Below, one piece after another: positions 1 to 6,206 of a DNA stretch of 19,238 bases. The notes beneath the pieces were generated by a model. That model saw only the letters and a program-made list of their open reading frames with translations, did no database searches and was not told the DNA's origin. Made by a program: the position numbers and the translations under genes. Numbering within the stretch: the stretch's first letter is position 1; every line of letters starts with the position of its first letter. This stretch comes from Deinococcus sp. YIM 134068 (GTDB lineage: Bacteria; Deinococcota; Deinococci; Deinococcales; Deinococcaceae): positions 1-19,238 of the forward strand of contig NZ_JAZHPF010000037.1 of assembly GCF_036543075.1 (NCBI RefSeq). Direction: 5' to 3'.

Positions 1-127
1 GCCCTTCCCCTGATCTTCGAAGGGGAGCTGACGGAGCGCCTGCGCCTGGACGTGCAGGAGGTGGCGGGTCGCTTCTCCTTCGCTGGGTACGTCGCCAACA
101 TCGGGGATATGCCCCTTCGGGCGGCGT
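1..127. repeat. Terminal overlap, copy 1 (circular contig)
   Basis: These 127 bases recur exactly, in the same orientation, at 19112-19238. The reading frame of the gene beginning at 18905 passes into the second copy and continues in phase through the first copy to its stop at 264. The simplest reading is a circular molecule of 19,111 bp written with an overlap. The overlap length of 127 is also a common assembler k-mer size (inference), so it is most likely an assembly overlap rather than a biological terminal repeat. Confidence 0.95.
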
Positions 128-264
128 GGCTGAGTGTGGACGGCGGGAACTCCGGCCTCTTCACCTTGCCCCCGGCGGCTACGGTGCAGGTCCCGTGCAT
201 CATTCGGGGCCTGCTCCTTGAACCCGTCGAGGAGAGCGCCGTGTATCAGGTGAGCCTATCGTGA
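1..264 (+). CDS. 3' part of split 156-aa structural protein
   Basis: This is the downstream portion (87 residues and the stop) of the gene that begins at 18905 and is divided by the linearisation point. Joined, the protein has 156 residues. The C-terminal half seen here looks beta-rich, with alternating hydrophobic residues and a segment ending VEESAVYQVSLS. No catalytic motif is visible. Its stop overlaps the GTG start of the next gene (GTGA at 261-264), so the two are probably translationally coupled. The position just before fibre-like proteins suggests a virion surface or adaptor role, which is inference. I do not recognise the family. Confidence 0.75.
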   Translation, partial: ALPLIFEGELTERLRLDVQEVAGRFSFAGYVANIGDMPLRAAWLSVDGGNSGLFTLPPAATVQVPCIIRGLLLEPVEESAVYQVSLS

Positions 265-1208
265 TCGGCCCGGCGGTGCTCAGCACACGCCGGACGGCCC
301 GCACTCGTCGCCCTGAGCTGGCCCTCGCGCCCGGCCCCCTCCAGATCGGGGAGCCGGGCGCGGGCACGCTGGCGGACCTGTACGGCTGCCCGTGGGCGCT
401 CGCCCTGACGCGGGAGGGGCCGCAGCTCCTCCAGCTCGTCAGCGGGGCGTGGGTGGCGCGGTCGGACCCGGACGCGCTGGCGGACCTTGAAGCGGCGCGG
501 CATGTGTCGCTCGCCTTTGATCAAGCCGCGCGCCCGGTCCTCGCCTGGGAGCGGGGCGGCGTGTACGTCCGGCAGTGGGACGGCAGACAGGACAGTTACC
601 GCACGCGCGGGTCGTTTGTGGGCCGGGACCCCGTGCTGTGGTGTGACGCGCCGCTCCTGGGGGAGACCTCGGATTCCGACGTGCTCCTGTACTACCTGAT
701 CGGCTCAGACCTCGTGAGCCGGGTGCAGCGGGAGGAATACGTCGCCGCGCGCCACGTCGCCACGCTGGAGGCGGGGGCCGTGCTCGATCAGGCCGTGAGC
801 GCCGCGCTACGCCTTCAGCTCGTCGGGGAGCTGGCGAGCGGTGCGCGGTGGACCCTCGCCACGGACCTCTACCCTCTGCGGAGTGCGGACAGCCTCACCG
901 GGCGCGCGAGCGTGGCCGCCGTCATCGAGGACGCCATGCGGCGGGCGAGCGGCGCGGACGACGTGACCGGCGCTGGCAGCGTGAGCGGTGCTCTGGCCGT
1001 CGTCGCCGCCTTGCTGTCCTACGGGGACGGTGTGACCGGCGTGGGCAGCGTGAGCGGCACGCTGGCCGTCTCGCTCGTCTCTTCTATCCACACCCACGCC
1101 CTGACCGGCGCGGGCAGCGTGAGCGGCACGCTGGCCGTCTCGCTCGTCCCTTCCACTCACGCCCACGCCCTGACCGGCGCGGGGGCTGTCACAGGAGCCT
1201 TGACCTAA
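261..1208 (+). CDS. Putative virion surface protein with 23-aa tandem repeats
   Basis: A 315-aa protein starting at a GTG that overlaps the previous stop. The N-terminal two thirds resemble phage structural proteins that carry a segment of the type HVSLAFDQ-ARPVLAWE-GGVYVRQWD followed by DSDVLLYYL and an RVQREEY stretch; I recall this pattern from structural proteins of several phages, so it is family memory and not a search. The C-terminus (residues about 235-315) is a tandem repeat with core TGAGSVSGTLAV, which could form a stalk or fibre. No enzymatic motif is seen. The next gene starts directly after the stop at 1209, so the two probably belong to one spike or receptor-binding module. Confidence 0.75.
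   Translation: MIGPAVLSTRRTARTRRPELALAPGPLQIGEPGAGTLADLYGCPWALALTREGPQLLQLVSGAWVARSDPDALADLEAARHVSLAFDQAARPVLAWERGGVYVRQWDGRQDSYRTRGSFVGRDPVLWCDAPLLGETSDSDVLLYYLIGSDLVSRVQREEYVAARHVATLEAGAVLDQAVSAALRLQLVGELASGARWTLATDLYPLRSADSLTGRASVAAVIEDAMRRASGADDVTGAGSVSGALAVVAALLSYGDGVTGVGSVSGTLAVSLVSSIHTHALTGAGSVSGTLAVSLVPSTHAHALTGAGAVTGALT
963..1205 (+). repeat. 69-bp tandem coding repeat, 3.5 copies
   Basis: Units begin at 963, 1032, 1101 and 1170 (last one partial), each exactly 69 bp apart and hence 23 codons in frame. Each starts with (G/C)TGACCGGCG followed by a TGGGCAGCGTGAGCGG-like core. Copies 2 and 3 are nearly identical, which suggests recent duplication. The encoded unit has core TGAGSVSGTLAVSLV followed by a His-rich HTHA or HAHA. 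Confidence 0.9.
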
Positions 1209-2147
1209 ATGGCCGTACACCACACACTTTCAGGATTTACCGCGTGGCAGGTGCTCGACGCTGCCGGGCGCACCGTGGCACGCGGGGAGCGTCACAACCT
1301 CATTACGGATGCCGGATTAGATGCGTTCGCCAACGAAAACGGTCGTGGGGTAGCGGCTCCCAATGTCCGTTATGGCGGCTTCCGCAACACTCTCCGGGTA
1401 GGTACGGGGAGCACGGCCCCGAGCGCCACTAAAACCTCTCTTGGGTCTGAGGTCGCCAATGGAGGAGGGACAGGCGGCTTCGACGCCGAGCAAATCGAAA
1501 CAGTAGGCGTCGTCGGGAATGAGTTAGTCGGCACGTTCCGAACCGTGCGCGTCGTCAATTTCACGGCGGCCTATAACGTCACCGAGTACGGTTTGGCGTC
1601 TGGCACGAGTAGTTCGTTATCTATCACTGAATTGTTCAGGGACGCTCAAGGAAACCCTGTTGCGGTGCCTGTTCAGGCTGGCTATCAACTCAAACTCACT
1701 CACGATCTCACCATCCGTCTCCCTTATGTGGCAGTGCCGGGCGTTCTGAATGTCGGCGGCGGAGACCTCGCCACTCTGACGACGTACTGTACGTCAGGCG
1801 TGTCCAGCAGCCGCTTTTCAGATGCTCTTCAGGCGTTCGCACCGGGAGAGCCGGGTGATTTGGTCATCCTGACGGCACCAGATACAGGTGCCCCCAACAC
1901 AATCTCTGCATACGCTACGGTGAGCGTAACCCGTGCCCTTCAGCCGTATGTGGCAGGCTCGCGCCGCCGTGTGAAACGGTACGAAATTGCGCCGTCGGCT
2001 GGCAATTACGACCACCACGGCTATGTATTCCTTTGGACAACGACCGGCAACGGATTCAAACTCGCGTTTCAAAATGGCGCGAAGATCACTAAGAACAGTA
2101 GTCAAAAATTGACGTTTGACTACGCTGTGACGTGGGGCCGCGCATGA
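1209..2147 (+). CDS. Putative fibre/receptor-binding protein
   Basis: A 312-aa protein whose ATG directly follows the previous TAA. The N-terminal 100 residues contain NLITDAGLDAFA and, later, RVGTGSTAPSATKTSLGSEV, a combination I know from fibre and baseplate-associated proteins of tailed phages. The remainder is beta-rich with many Thr, Ser, Gly and aromatic residues and no catalytic motif. The gene is visibly less GC-rich than its neighbours and uses many A/T-ending codons, which points to recent exchange, as expected for host-range proteins. Assignment to receptor binding is inference from position, composition and the N-terminal pattern. The stop overlaps the next start (ATGA at 2144). 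Confidence 0.75.
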   Translation: MAVHHTLSGFTAWQVLDAAGRTVARGERHNLITDAGLDAFANENGRGVAAPNVRYGGFRNTLRVGTGSTAPSATKTSLGSEVANGGGTGGFDAEQIETVGVVGNELVGTFRTVRVVNFTAAYNVTEYGLASGTSSSLSITELFRDAQGNPVAVPVQAGYQLKLTHDLTIRLPYVAVPGVLNVGGGDLATLTTYCTSGVSSSRFSDALQAFAPGEPGDLVILTAPDTGAPNTISAYATVSVTRALQPYVAGSRRRVKRYEIAPSAGNYDHHGYVFLWTTTGNGFKLAFQNGAKITKNSSQKLTFDYAVTWGRA

Positions 2148-2410
2148 TGCCCCGCGCCATGACGCCGGGAGAGCTGGTGCAGCCCGCCCCGGTGCCCGTG
2201 GCCGCCCTGGTCGGCAAGGTGCAGCCGCGCGCCTCCAGCAGCGGCCACCACGTCGCGGGGCTAGTCAGTACAGCGCGGGTCATCTACGCAGACTTGCACG
2301 CCTTCGCGTGGTACTCACCGCAAGCCGGGCGCGAGTTACGCGGCCCACGCGTGATGTTCGGACGCGCGGGACTGAAAGGGAGTGAGGACAATGGGAAGCG
2401 GAAGCAATAG
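2144..2410 (+). CDS. Small hypothetical protein in spike module
   Basis: An 88-aa protein. An upstream in-frame GTG exists at 2132, but the ATG at 2144 overlaps the previous TGA in the ATGA arrangement used throughout this replicon, so it is preferred. The protein is Pro/Ala/Arg-rich, with HHVAGLVSTARVIYADLHAF in the middle and a basic C-terminus. No membrane segment or known motif is seen. Its end overlaps the start of the transglycosylase gene by 20 bp. The steady frame and GC-rich third positions support coding, but the function is unknown. Confidence 0.55.
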   Translation: MMPRAMTPGELVQPAPVPVAALVGKVQPRASSSGHHVAGLVSTARVIYADLHAFAWYSPQAGRELRGPRVMFGRAGLKGSEDNGKRKQ

Positions 2411-3350
2411 GGCGTTTATCGGAATCGCGGCGGGCGTGGCGGTGGGCGTGGCCGCCGCCGTGGCGAGTGGCCGCCGGACGACCACCACGACCGGCACGGG
2501 CACCTCCAGCGGGGGCAGCACGTCGAGCGGCACCACGGGGAGCACGTCGAGCAATTCGGGCAGCTCGGCGAGCACCGGGTCCGGCTTCGGGTCCAGCGTC
2601 GGGAGCACGGTGGGCGGCAGCTACACGACCGGCAGCGGGTCGAGCTTCGGGTCAAGTGTCGGGAGCACGGTAGGCGGCAGCTACACGACCGGCTCAGTGA
2701 TTGGCACGGGCAGCACGGCGGCCCCTGCCGGGCCGTCCTGGTCATCTCCAGCACAGCCCGCCGTGAACGCCTCCAGCGACCTTCAGAAGCAGGCCACCAA
2801 GCTGTCGGCGCTCTTGGTGCAGGCGAACCCGACCGCGTGGGCGCTCTCCCCTATCGCCCGGCAGAACTTCGCGCTGGAGCTGGCGCTCGTCGCTAAGCAG
2901 GAGGAGTACCCCCTAGACCTCCTTGTGGGCCATGCGTGGGCAGAATCGGCGCTCACTCCAGCCATGAAGGCGACGGCGGGGAGCGGTGCCTACGGCCCCC
3001 TACAAGTCACGCGGACGAGCTGCGCGGACGTGGGCATGTCCTACCCCCCGGCGACCCTACAGGACGCCGTGCGTGCGGGCATTCGATACATGCGGAAGTG
3101 CCGGACCTACGGTGCCTCCAGCTTGAACGACGCCCTGCTCATGTACGGGCTGGGACCCGGCGGCCTCCAGCAGTTCAAGCAGTACGGGTGCAGCGGGACG
3201 CCGTGCTCACGTCCTCAAAGCGTCTGGCGTCACGAGTGCGGCTGTAATGGTGCCTCGAACCGCTACACCTGGAAGGTCCACGCCATGACGCGCCGGGCGG
3301 CCTCGTTCAACCTCCACACGCTTCCCTGGGCGGACTGGATGGCGAAGTAG
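2391..3350 (+). CDS. Membrane-anchored lytic transglycosylase (SLT)
   Basis: A 319-aa peptidoglycan-cleaving enzyme. The ATG at 2391 is preferred over the in-frame GTG at 2382 because GTGAGGA lies just upstream as a ribosome site. Residues about 8-26 form a membrane segment. Residues 30-120 are a Thr/Ser/Gly linker that includes a duplicated 20-residue unit. Residues about 150-270 carry an SLT-type lysozyme-like domain: the catalytic Glu is E185 in HAWAESAL, followed by GAYGPLQVT and by LLMYGLGPGGL. This family cuts glycan strands without hydrolysis. An N-terminal anchor plus long linker fits an enzyme held in the virion membrane that opens the wall during entry. It may also assist lysis (inference). 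Confidence 0.9.
   Translation: MGSGSNRAFIGIAAGVAVGVAAAVASGRRTTTTTGTGTSSGGSTSSGTTGSTSSNSGSSASTGSGFGSSVGSTVGGSYTTGSGSSFGSSVGSTVGGSYTTGSVIGTGSTAAPAGPSWSSPAQPAVNASSDLQKQATKLSALLVQANPTAWALSPIARQNFALELALVAKQEEYPLDLLVGHAWAESALTPAMKATAGSGAYGPLQVTRTSCADVGMSYPPATLQDAVRAGIRYMRKCRTYGASSLNDALLMYGLGPGGLQQFKQYGCSGTPCSRPQSVWRHECGCNGASNRYTWKVHAMTRRAASFNLHTLPWADWMAK
2578..2693 (+). repeat. 60-bp tandem repeat in linker
   Basis: Two near-identical in-frame units begin at 2578 and 2638 and encode the 20-residue linker unit with core FGSSVGSTVGGSYTTG (residues 63-82 and 83-101). Only a few base differences separate them. They form part of the flexible linker between the membrane anchor and the catalytic domain of the transglycosylase. 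Confidence 0.85.
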
Positions 3351-3892
3351 TGGGGGCGTCCTGGTGGTTTCAGGAGTACGACCCCGAACGGGATCGGCGC
3401 AACCGGGAACGCAAGGAACGCGAACGCGAGAAGGAACGGGACCGGAAGCGGGCCGCCAAAGAGCGCGAGCGGGAACGCAGGGCGGAAGCCCGGTTGAGGC
3501 AGAAGGAGCGCGAGCACGCGGCCAAGTTGCGCGAGCGGGAGCAACGGGCCGAACGTCGAGCCTCAGTTTCCACCCGCATTGAGGGGAAACTAGGGCGAGG
3601 GAAGACCCGCGCGCAGGTCGTGGCATCGAGGAGGACCGGAAAGCGGGCCACGGTCATACCGCGCACGTCGAGCGCCCCCCGCTCGCCCGCCTCCAGCTCG
3701 CCCCCTCGCCCGGTGCCGCTCGCTACAGCACGCGCGGCGGCGGCCAAGCTGACCAAGAAGGGGAGCGGCTGGAGTGCGGGGGACCTCGCGGCGGCCCTCA
3801 GTATCCCTACGGCGGAAACAGGGCCGGTACTCGCCCGCTTGCAGGCATCCGGACATGTCCGGCGCGCGGGTGGCGGGTACGTCAGCGTGTAG
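3350..3892 (+). CDS. Charged coiled-coil protein with C-terminal winged helix
   Basis: A 180-aa protein starting at GTG, which shares one base with the preceding TAG. Residues about 10-75 are almost entirely Arg, Glu, Lys and Ala (repeats such as KEREREKERDRK) and should form a long charged helix or coiled coil. A basic, Ser/Pro-rich hinge follows. Residues about 136-180 (WSAGDLAAALSIPTAETGPV, then VLARLQASGHV and GGGYV) look like a winged-helix DNA-binding fold. It is the last plus-strand gene before the convergent minus-strand block. It could package, condense or regulate DNA. No exact family is recognised. Confidence 0.7.
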   Translation: MGASWWFQEYDPERDRRNRERKEREREKERDRKRAAKERERERRAEARLRQKEREHAAKLREREQRAERRASVSTRIEGKLGRGKTRAQVVASRRTGKRATVIPRTSSAPRSPASSSPPRPVPLATARAAAAKLTKKGSGWSAGDLAAALSIPTAETGPVLARLQASGHVRRAGGGYVSV

Positions 3893-3901
3893 ACCGCTTC
3901 T

Positions 3902-4201
3902 CTAACCAATGCCGAGTGAATCGGGTCGTCTGTTCTGACTGGCGGCCCATTCACACGCCCGGCGCAACGCCTCGAAGCTCACTCCATTGGGGAAGAACTG
4001 CCAGCGCGTAGAGGGTTGGCACAGCGTTCCCACGCCCCACCTTCCCCACTGAACGACGACTCGCCACCCCTTGCCCCGGTGGAAATGCACGACTTCTCCT
4101 GAGCCATCGGGAAGATCGGCGAGGAAGCGTAGCGCTTCGTTCCAGGTCGGGAAGGCTTTACGTAGGGGCGGTTGATTCACACAGAGAGTCCACCAGACCA
4201 T
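3902..4201 (-). CDS. Small Trp-rich hypothetical protein
   Basis: A 99-aa minus-strand protein. The ATG at 4201 is preferred because GGGAG lies six bases upstream; an upstream GTG at 4231 would add ten residues. The protein is rich in Trp and aromatics (MVWWTLC, then GWRVVVQWGRWGVG) and has a late FEALRRACEWA helix. There is no membrane segment or known domain. It is the last gene of the three-gene minus block and converges on the gene ending at 3892 with nine bases between. GC content is lower than in the virion genes. The function is unknown, and a chance ORF cannot be fully excluded. Confidence 0.5.
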   Translation of the reverse strand: MVWWTLCVNQPPLRKAFPTWNEALRFLADLPDGSGEVVHFHRGKGWRVVVQWGRWGVGTLCQPSTRWQFFPNGVSFEALRRACEWAASQNRRPDSLGIG

Positions 4202-4239
4202 ATAGAACTCCCGCTCTGAGTAGAGTGACACGCCCGAAT

Positions 4240-4782
4240 CTACTTGCTAGAAGTCCCCAAGCTCAGGAGTCTTCTCCACCATCCGACCGCACGGGGCGCG
4301 AGTTGAGCGGCGCTCTGAGCGGTGAGAGCGGCGCGCACGGCGTCTCGCGTCAGCCGTCCCTCTTGGGCGACGAGGGCGCGCAACTCTGCCAGCTCCTCGA
4401 CGTGCGCGGCCCGCTCCTCGCTGAGCCGGTGAACCTGGAGCGCAAGGGCGGCGACCACATCCCGCAACTGGGTTAGGTCGGCACCGCCCACGTCGCTCAC
4501 AGAGAGGGTGAGCGGTGCGAGCGGTGCCCCTGCTTCCTCCCCTTTCAACAGCTCCAGCGCCCGTCTGATGCTGGGTGCCTCTCCTTCCGCCACCATCACG
4601 CGGGCCATCTCTACGGCCTCCACAGCGGGCAAGGGCCATAGCCGAGACGGGGAGCCGGGTGGACGGGGGAGAGGACCGTGGACCTCCTCGTAGGTCACGG
4701 CGAGACGCCGGAGGCCTGCGGGGCTGACCTCCAGCCGTTCCCCTACCTGAGCGGGTGTCAGCGTGAGGGGGAGTTCATGCAC
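4240..4782 (-). CDS. MerR-like DNA-binding protein with coiled-coil tail
   Basis: A 180-aa protein starting at GTG 4782. Residues about 7-75 resemble the MerR-type winged HTH: LTPAQVGERLEVSPAGLRRL, then a wing with SRLWPLPAVEAVEMARVM and SIRRALELL. Residues about 100-150 form a leucine/alanine-rich helix (LRDVVAALALQVHRLSEERA and onward) likely to dimerise the protein. The C-terminus is basic and Trp-containing (GWWRRLL). Domain order matches small phage or plasmid regulators and some partition-associated proteins. The repeats at 4801-4860 just upstream are candidate binding sites. Regulator of lysogeny or copy maintenance is inference. Confidence 0.75.
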   Translation of the reverse strand: MHELPLTLTPAQVGERLEVSPAGLRRLAVTYEEVHGPLPRPPGSPSRLWPLPAVEAVEMARVMVAEGEAPSIRRALELLKGEEAGAPLAPLTLSVSDVGGADLTQLRDVVAALALQVHRLSEERAAHVEELAELRALVAQEGRLTRDAVRAALTAQSAAQLAPRAVGWWRRLLSLGTSSK

Positions 4783-4800
4783 ATCTTCAGCCTAACCGAG

Positions 4801-4860
4801 GGTGAGCGGCGCTCGTGGCGCTCACCGCACGGGGCGCTCGTGGCGCTCAGAGCGCCGCTC
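4801..4860. promoter_or_regulatory. Direct and inverted repeats upstream of MerR-like gene
   Basis: This intergenic stretch is dense in repeats. GCGCTCGTGGCGCTCA occurs at 4809-4824 and again at 4834-4849 (25 bp apart). GGTGAGCG at 4801-4808 is the inverse of CGCTCACC at 4819-4826. GAGCGGCGCTC at 4804-4814 is the inverse of GAGCGCCGCTC at 4850-4860. The block lies directly before the GTG of the MerR-like gene, between two minus-strand genes, so autoregulatory operators or a centromere-like site are the most natural readings (inference). Confidence 0.6.
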
Positions 4861-5164
4861 AATCGTACATATCAAGGCTTTTCACCGTGTAGGTCGGCTG
4901 AATGTATGGTCGCACTTCATTCTCAGGGATGATGATGCATCGCCCTGACATGTCGCTTTGCAGCATCCACCAACGGTAGTAGTAGGGCCAGCGTTCATGC
5001 CAGGGGAGCAGACCACCCACCATGACTAACCGCCACGGTCCTACCAGCCAGTGCTTGAAGTGCTCGTCCAAGACGACTGTAGTAGTCCGCTTCCACTCAC
5101 GGGCTTTCCAGTCGTACCAACTTCCGGGAGTTTCGTACCGCCTCCCTAGCTCGGCGCGTGGCAT
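4859..5164 (-). CDS. Small Trp/Tyr-rich hypothetical protein
   Basis: A 101-aa minus-strand protein starting at ATG 5164. It is rich in Trp, Tyr and Arg (YYYRWWMLQSDM; PWRLVMVGGLLPWHERWPYY), with GRCIIIPENEVRPYI near the end. There is no clear membrane segment and no known domain. It is the first gene of the minus block. A candidate promoter would place its transcript start at or next to the ATG, and no strong ribosome site is seen. Composition is less GC-rich than the virion operon, as in the gene ending at 3902. The function is unknown. Confidence 0.5.
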   Translation of the reverse strand: MPRAELGRRYETPGSWYDWKAREWKRTTTVVLDEHFKHWLVGPWRLVMVGGLLPWHERWPYYYRWWMLQSDMSGRCIIIPENEVRPYIQPTYTVKSLDMYD

Positions 5165-5171
5165 ATCTCAG

Positions 5172-5199
5172 GTTACATCCACAAACGATCAGTTTTGAA
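5172..5199 (-). promoter_or_regulatory. Candidate promoter for minus-strand operon
   Basis: Read on the minus strand, TTCAAA (5199-5194) and TGTAAC (5177-5172) are separated by 16 bp. Each matches four of six bases of the bacterial housekeeping consensus. Transcription would begin around 5165, immediately before the ATG at 5164, giving a leaderless or nearly leaderless message, a style common in Deinococcus and Thermus. The assignment is weak without mapping of transcript ends. Confidence 0.35.
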
Positions 5200-5260
5200 C
5201 GAGGTCAGGCGGGCACCCGAAACACGCGGTCCCCGCCAAGCTGAGCCGATACAAAAACAG

Positions 5261-5283
5261 TTTCATAACTCAGAGTTCGTAAA
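5261..5283. promoter_or_regulatory. 23-bp AT-rich dyad upstream of recombinase
   Basis: TTTCATAACTC and GAGTTCGTAAA flank a central A. Eight of eleven arm positions are complementary, and the inner five (AACTC/GAGTT) pair perfectly. It sits 17 bases before the recombinase ATG in an otherwise GC-rich region. Resolvase-type recombinases bind short dyads next to their own promoter, so this could be a crossover or accessory site or an operator (inference). Confidence 0.4.
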
Positions 5284-5299
5284 CGTGTTAGGTTGGGGC

Positions 5300-6058
5300 A
5301 TGCGAATCGGGTACGGACGAGTCTCCACCCGCGAACAGAGCCTAGACCGTCAGCTCGACGCACTCCGGGAGGCGGGCTGTGAGCGCGTGTACGTGGACAA
5401 AATCAGCACGCGGAAGGACTTCCAGCGGCGCGCGGAGTGGGTCCGGATGTGGGACACACTCCGCGAGGGGGACACTCTGCTCGTTCACGAACTGGACCGG
5501 ATGGGCCGCGACGTGCGCGACCTGCTGGAGATCGTGCGCCAGTTGGAGGCGCGCGGCGTCCAGCTCGTCATCCTCTCCGGCATGTTCAACGGCATGAACA
5601 CCTCTACGCCGCTCGGCAAGCTCCTCTTTCAAATGGCGGCGGCTTTCGGGCAGTACGAACGGGACGTGAACCGTTCACGCACACTGGACGGCCTGAGAGC
5701 GGCGCGTGAGCGCGGCTCGGTGGGAGGACGCCGTAACAAGCTCTCGCCCGAAGACGCGGCCCTCTGTGTGTCCCTGTATCGTGACCCTAATGTGTCGGTC
5801 GCAAGTATTGCGCGCCGCTTCGGCGTTTCGACCCTTACAGTTCGCCGTTACGTGGCGAGAGCAGAGGGTTCAAAGATCGATAAGTCTGAAGTTTCGGGCA
5901 GTTCTGTCCGGTTGGGTGCTATAACCGATGAGGCGAGCATCCCCCGAAATGACGATCTTAGCGGCCAACCTCAAACGCCACCGGAAGGCCCGGAGGTTGA
6001 CGCGCGTGGAGGTCGAGAAGGCAACCGGGGTAGCCGAGGACGTGCTGAGGCGGTATGA
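5300..6058 (+). CDS. Resolvase/invertase-type serine recombinase
   Basis: A 252-aa protein. The frame is open further upstream, but ATG 5300 is chosen because it places the catalytic Ser at residue 9 in GYGRVSTREQ, the usual family position. HELDRMGRD carries the conserved active-site arginines, and the stretch to QYERDVNRSRTLDGLRAAR is the rest of the catalytic domain and E helix. Residues about 150-190 hold the DNA-binding HTH (VASIARRFGVSTLTVRRYV). A tail of about 60 polar residues follows, encoded partly by sequence that also encodes the XRE protein. It lacks the large C-terminal region of phage serine integrases, so resolution of multimers or inversion is more likely than integration. 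Confidence 0.9.
   Translation: MRIGYGRVSTREQSLDRQLDALREAGCERVYVDKISTRKDFQRRAEWVRMWDTLREGDTLLVHELDRMGRDVRDLLEIVRQLEARGVQLVILSGMFNGMNTSTPLGKLLFQMAAAFGQYERDVNRSRTLDGLRAARERGSVGGRRNKLSPEDAALCVSLYRDPNVSVASIARRFGVSTLTVRRYVARAEGSKIDKSEVSGSSVRLGAITDEASIPRNDDLSGQPQTPPEGPEVDARGGREGNRGSRGRAEAV
5895..5911. promoter_or_regulatory. Operator-like palindrome A, upstream of XRE gene
   Basis: CGGGCA-GTTC-TGTCCGG is an inverted repeat eight bases before TATAAC at 5920-5925. Its half-sites match those of the sites at 6306, 7823, 9148 and 9664. A site overlapping the -35 region of the XRE promoter is the classic place for repressor autoregulation (inference). Confidence 0.5.
5920..5925 (+). promoter_or_regulatory. 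Candidate -10 of XRE repressor promoter
   Basis: TATAAC matches five of six bases of the -10 consensus. A start six or seven bases downstream falls near 5931-5932, past the ATG at 5928 and before the ATG at 5949, so it favours the later start for the XRE protein. No good -35 is seen; the palindrome at 5895-5911 occupies that region. Confidence 0.4.
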
Positions 6059-6203
6059 GAACGACCCCGGCCTCGACGCCTACCTGCTGCCTATCGTCAA
6101 GCTCGCCCGCTTCTACTCAACCACCGTGGAGGACCTGCTGACCGACCCCGACCCCACAATTCCTAAGCACCAATTCAACAAAAAGCCGCCTACAACAAAA
6201 TAA
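5949..6203 (+). CDS. XRE-family helix-turn-helix repressor
   Basis: An 84-aa protein consisting almost entirely of a lambda-Cro/XRE-type HTH domain: ILAANLKRHRKARRLTRVEV, then EKATGVAEDVLRRYE and LPIVKLARFYSTTVEDLL, the usual five-helix order with the closing 'vedLl' motif. The ATG at 5949 is preferred over ATG 5928 because the candidate -10 at 5920-5925 would put the transcript start between them; the longer form would have 91 residues. The short C-terminus (KHQFNKKPPTTK) leaves no room for a cleavable LexA-like domain. It overlaps the recombinase tail by about 110 bases in another frame. It is likely the lysogeny or copy-control repressor, acting on the TG(C/T)CCGG palindromes (inference). 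Confidence 0.85.
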   Translation: MTILAANLKRHRKARRLTRVEVEKATGVAEDVLRRYENDPGLDAYLLPIVKLARFYSTTVEDLLTDPDPTIPKHQFNKKPPTTK

Positions 6204-6206
6204 AAA

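Noticed and set aside
963..1205. Regular repeats considered as a CRISPR array
   Set aside because: The unit is 69 bp with no unique spacers, is in frame inside a gene, and there are no cas genes.
848..1432. Arg-rich plus-strand ORF of 194 codons
   Set aside because: It is an alternative frame of the 69-bp repeats and the start of the fibre gene. Arg/Gly-rich sequence is expected out of frame.
5172..5183. Near match to a DnaA box (TTACATCCACA)
   Set aside because: A single imperfect site with no cluster; not enough to call an origin.
5300..6058. Recombinase considered as a large serine integrase
   Set aside because: Too short; it lacks the zinc-ribbon/coiled-coil C-terminal domain and fits the resolvase/invertase size and order.
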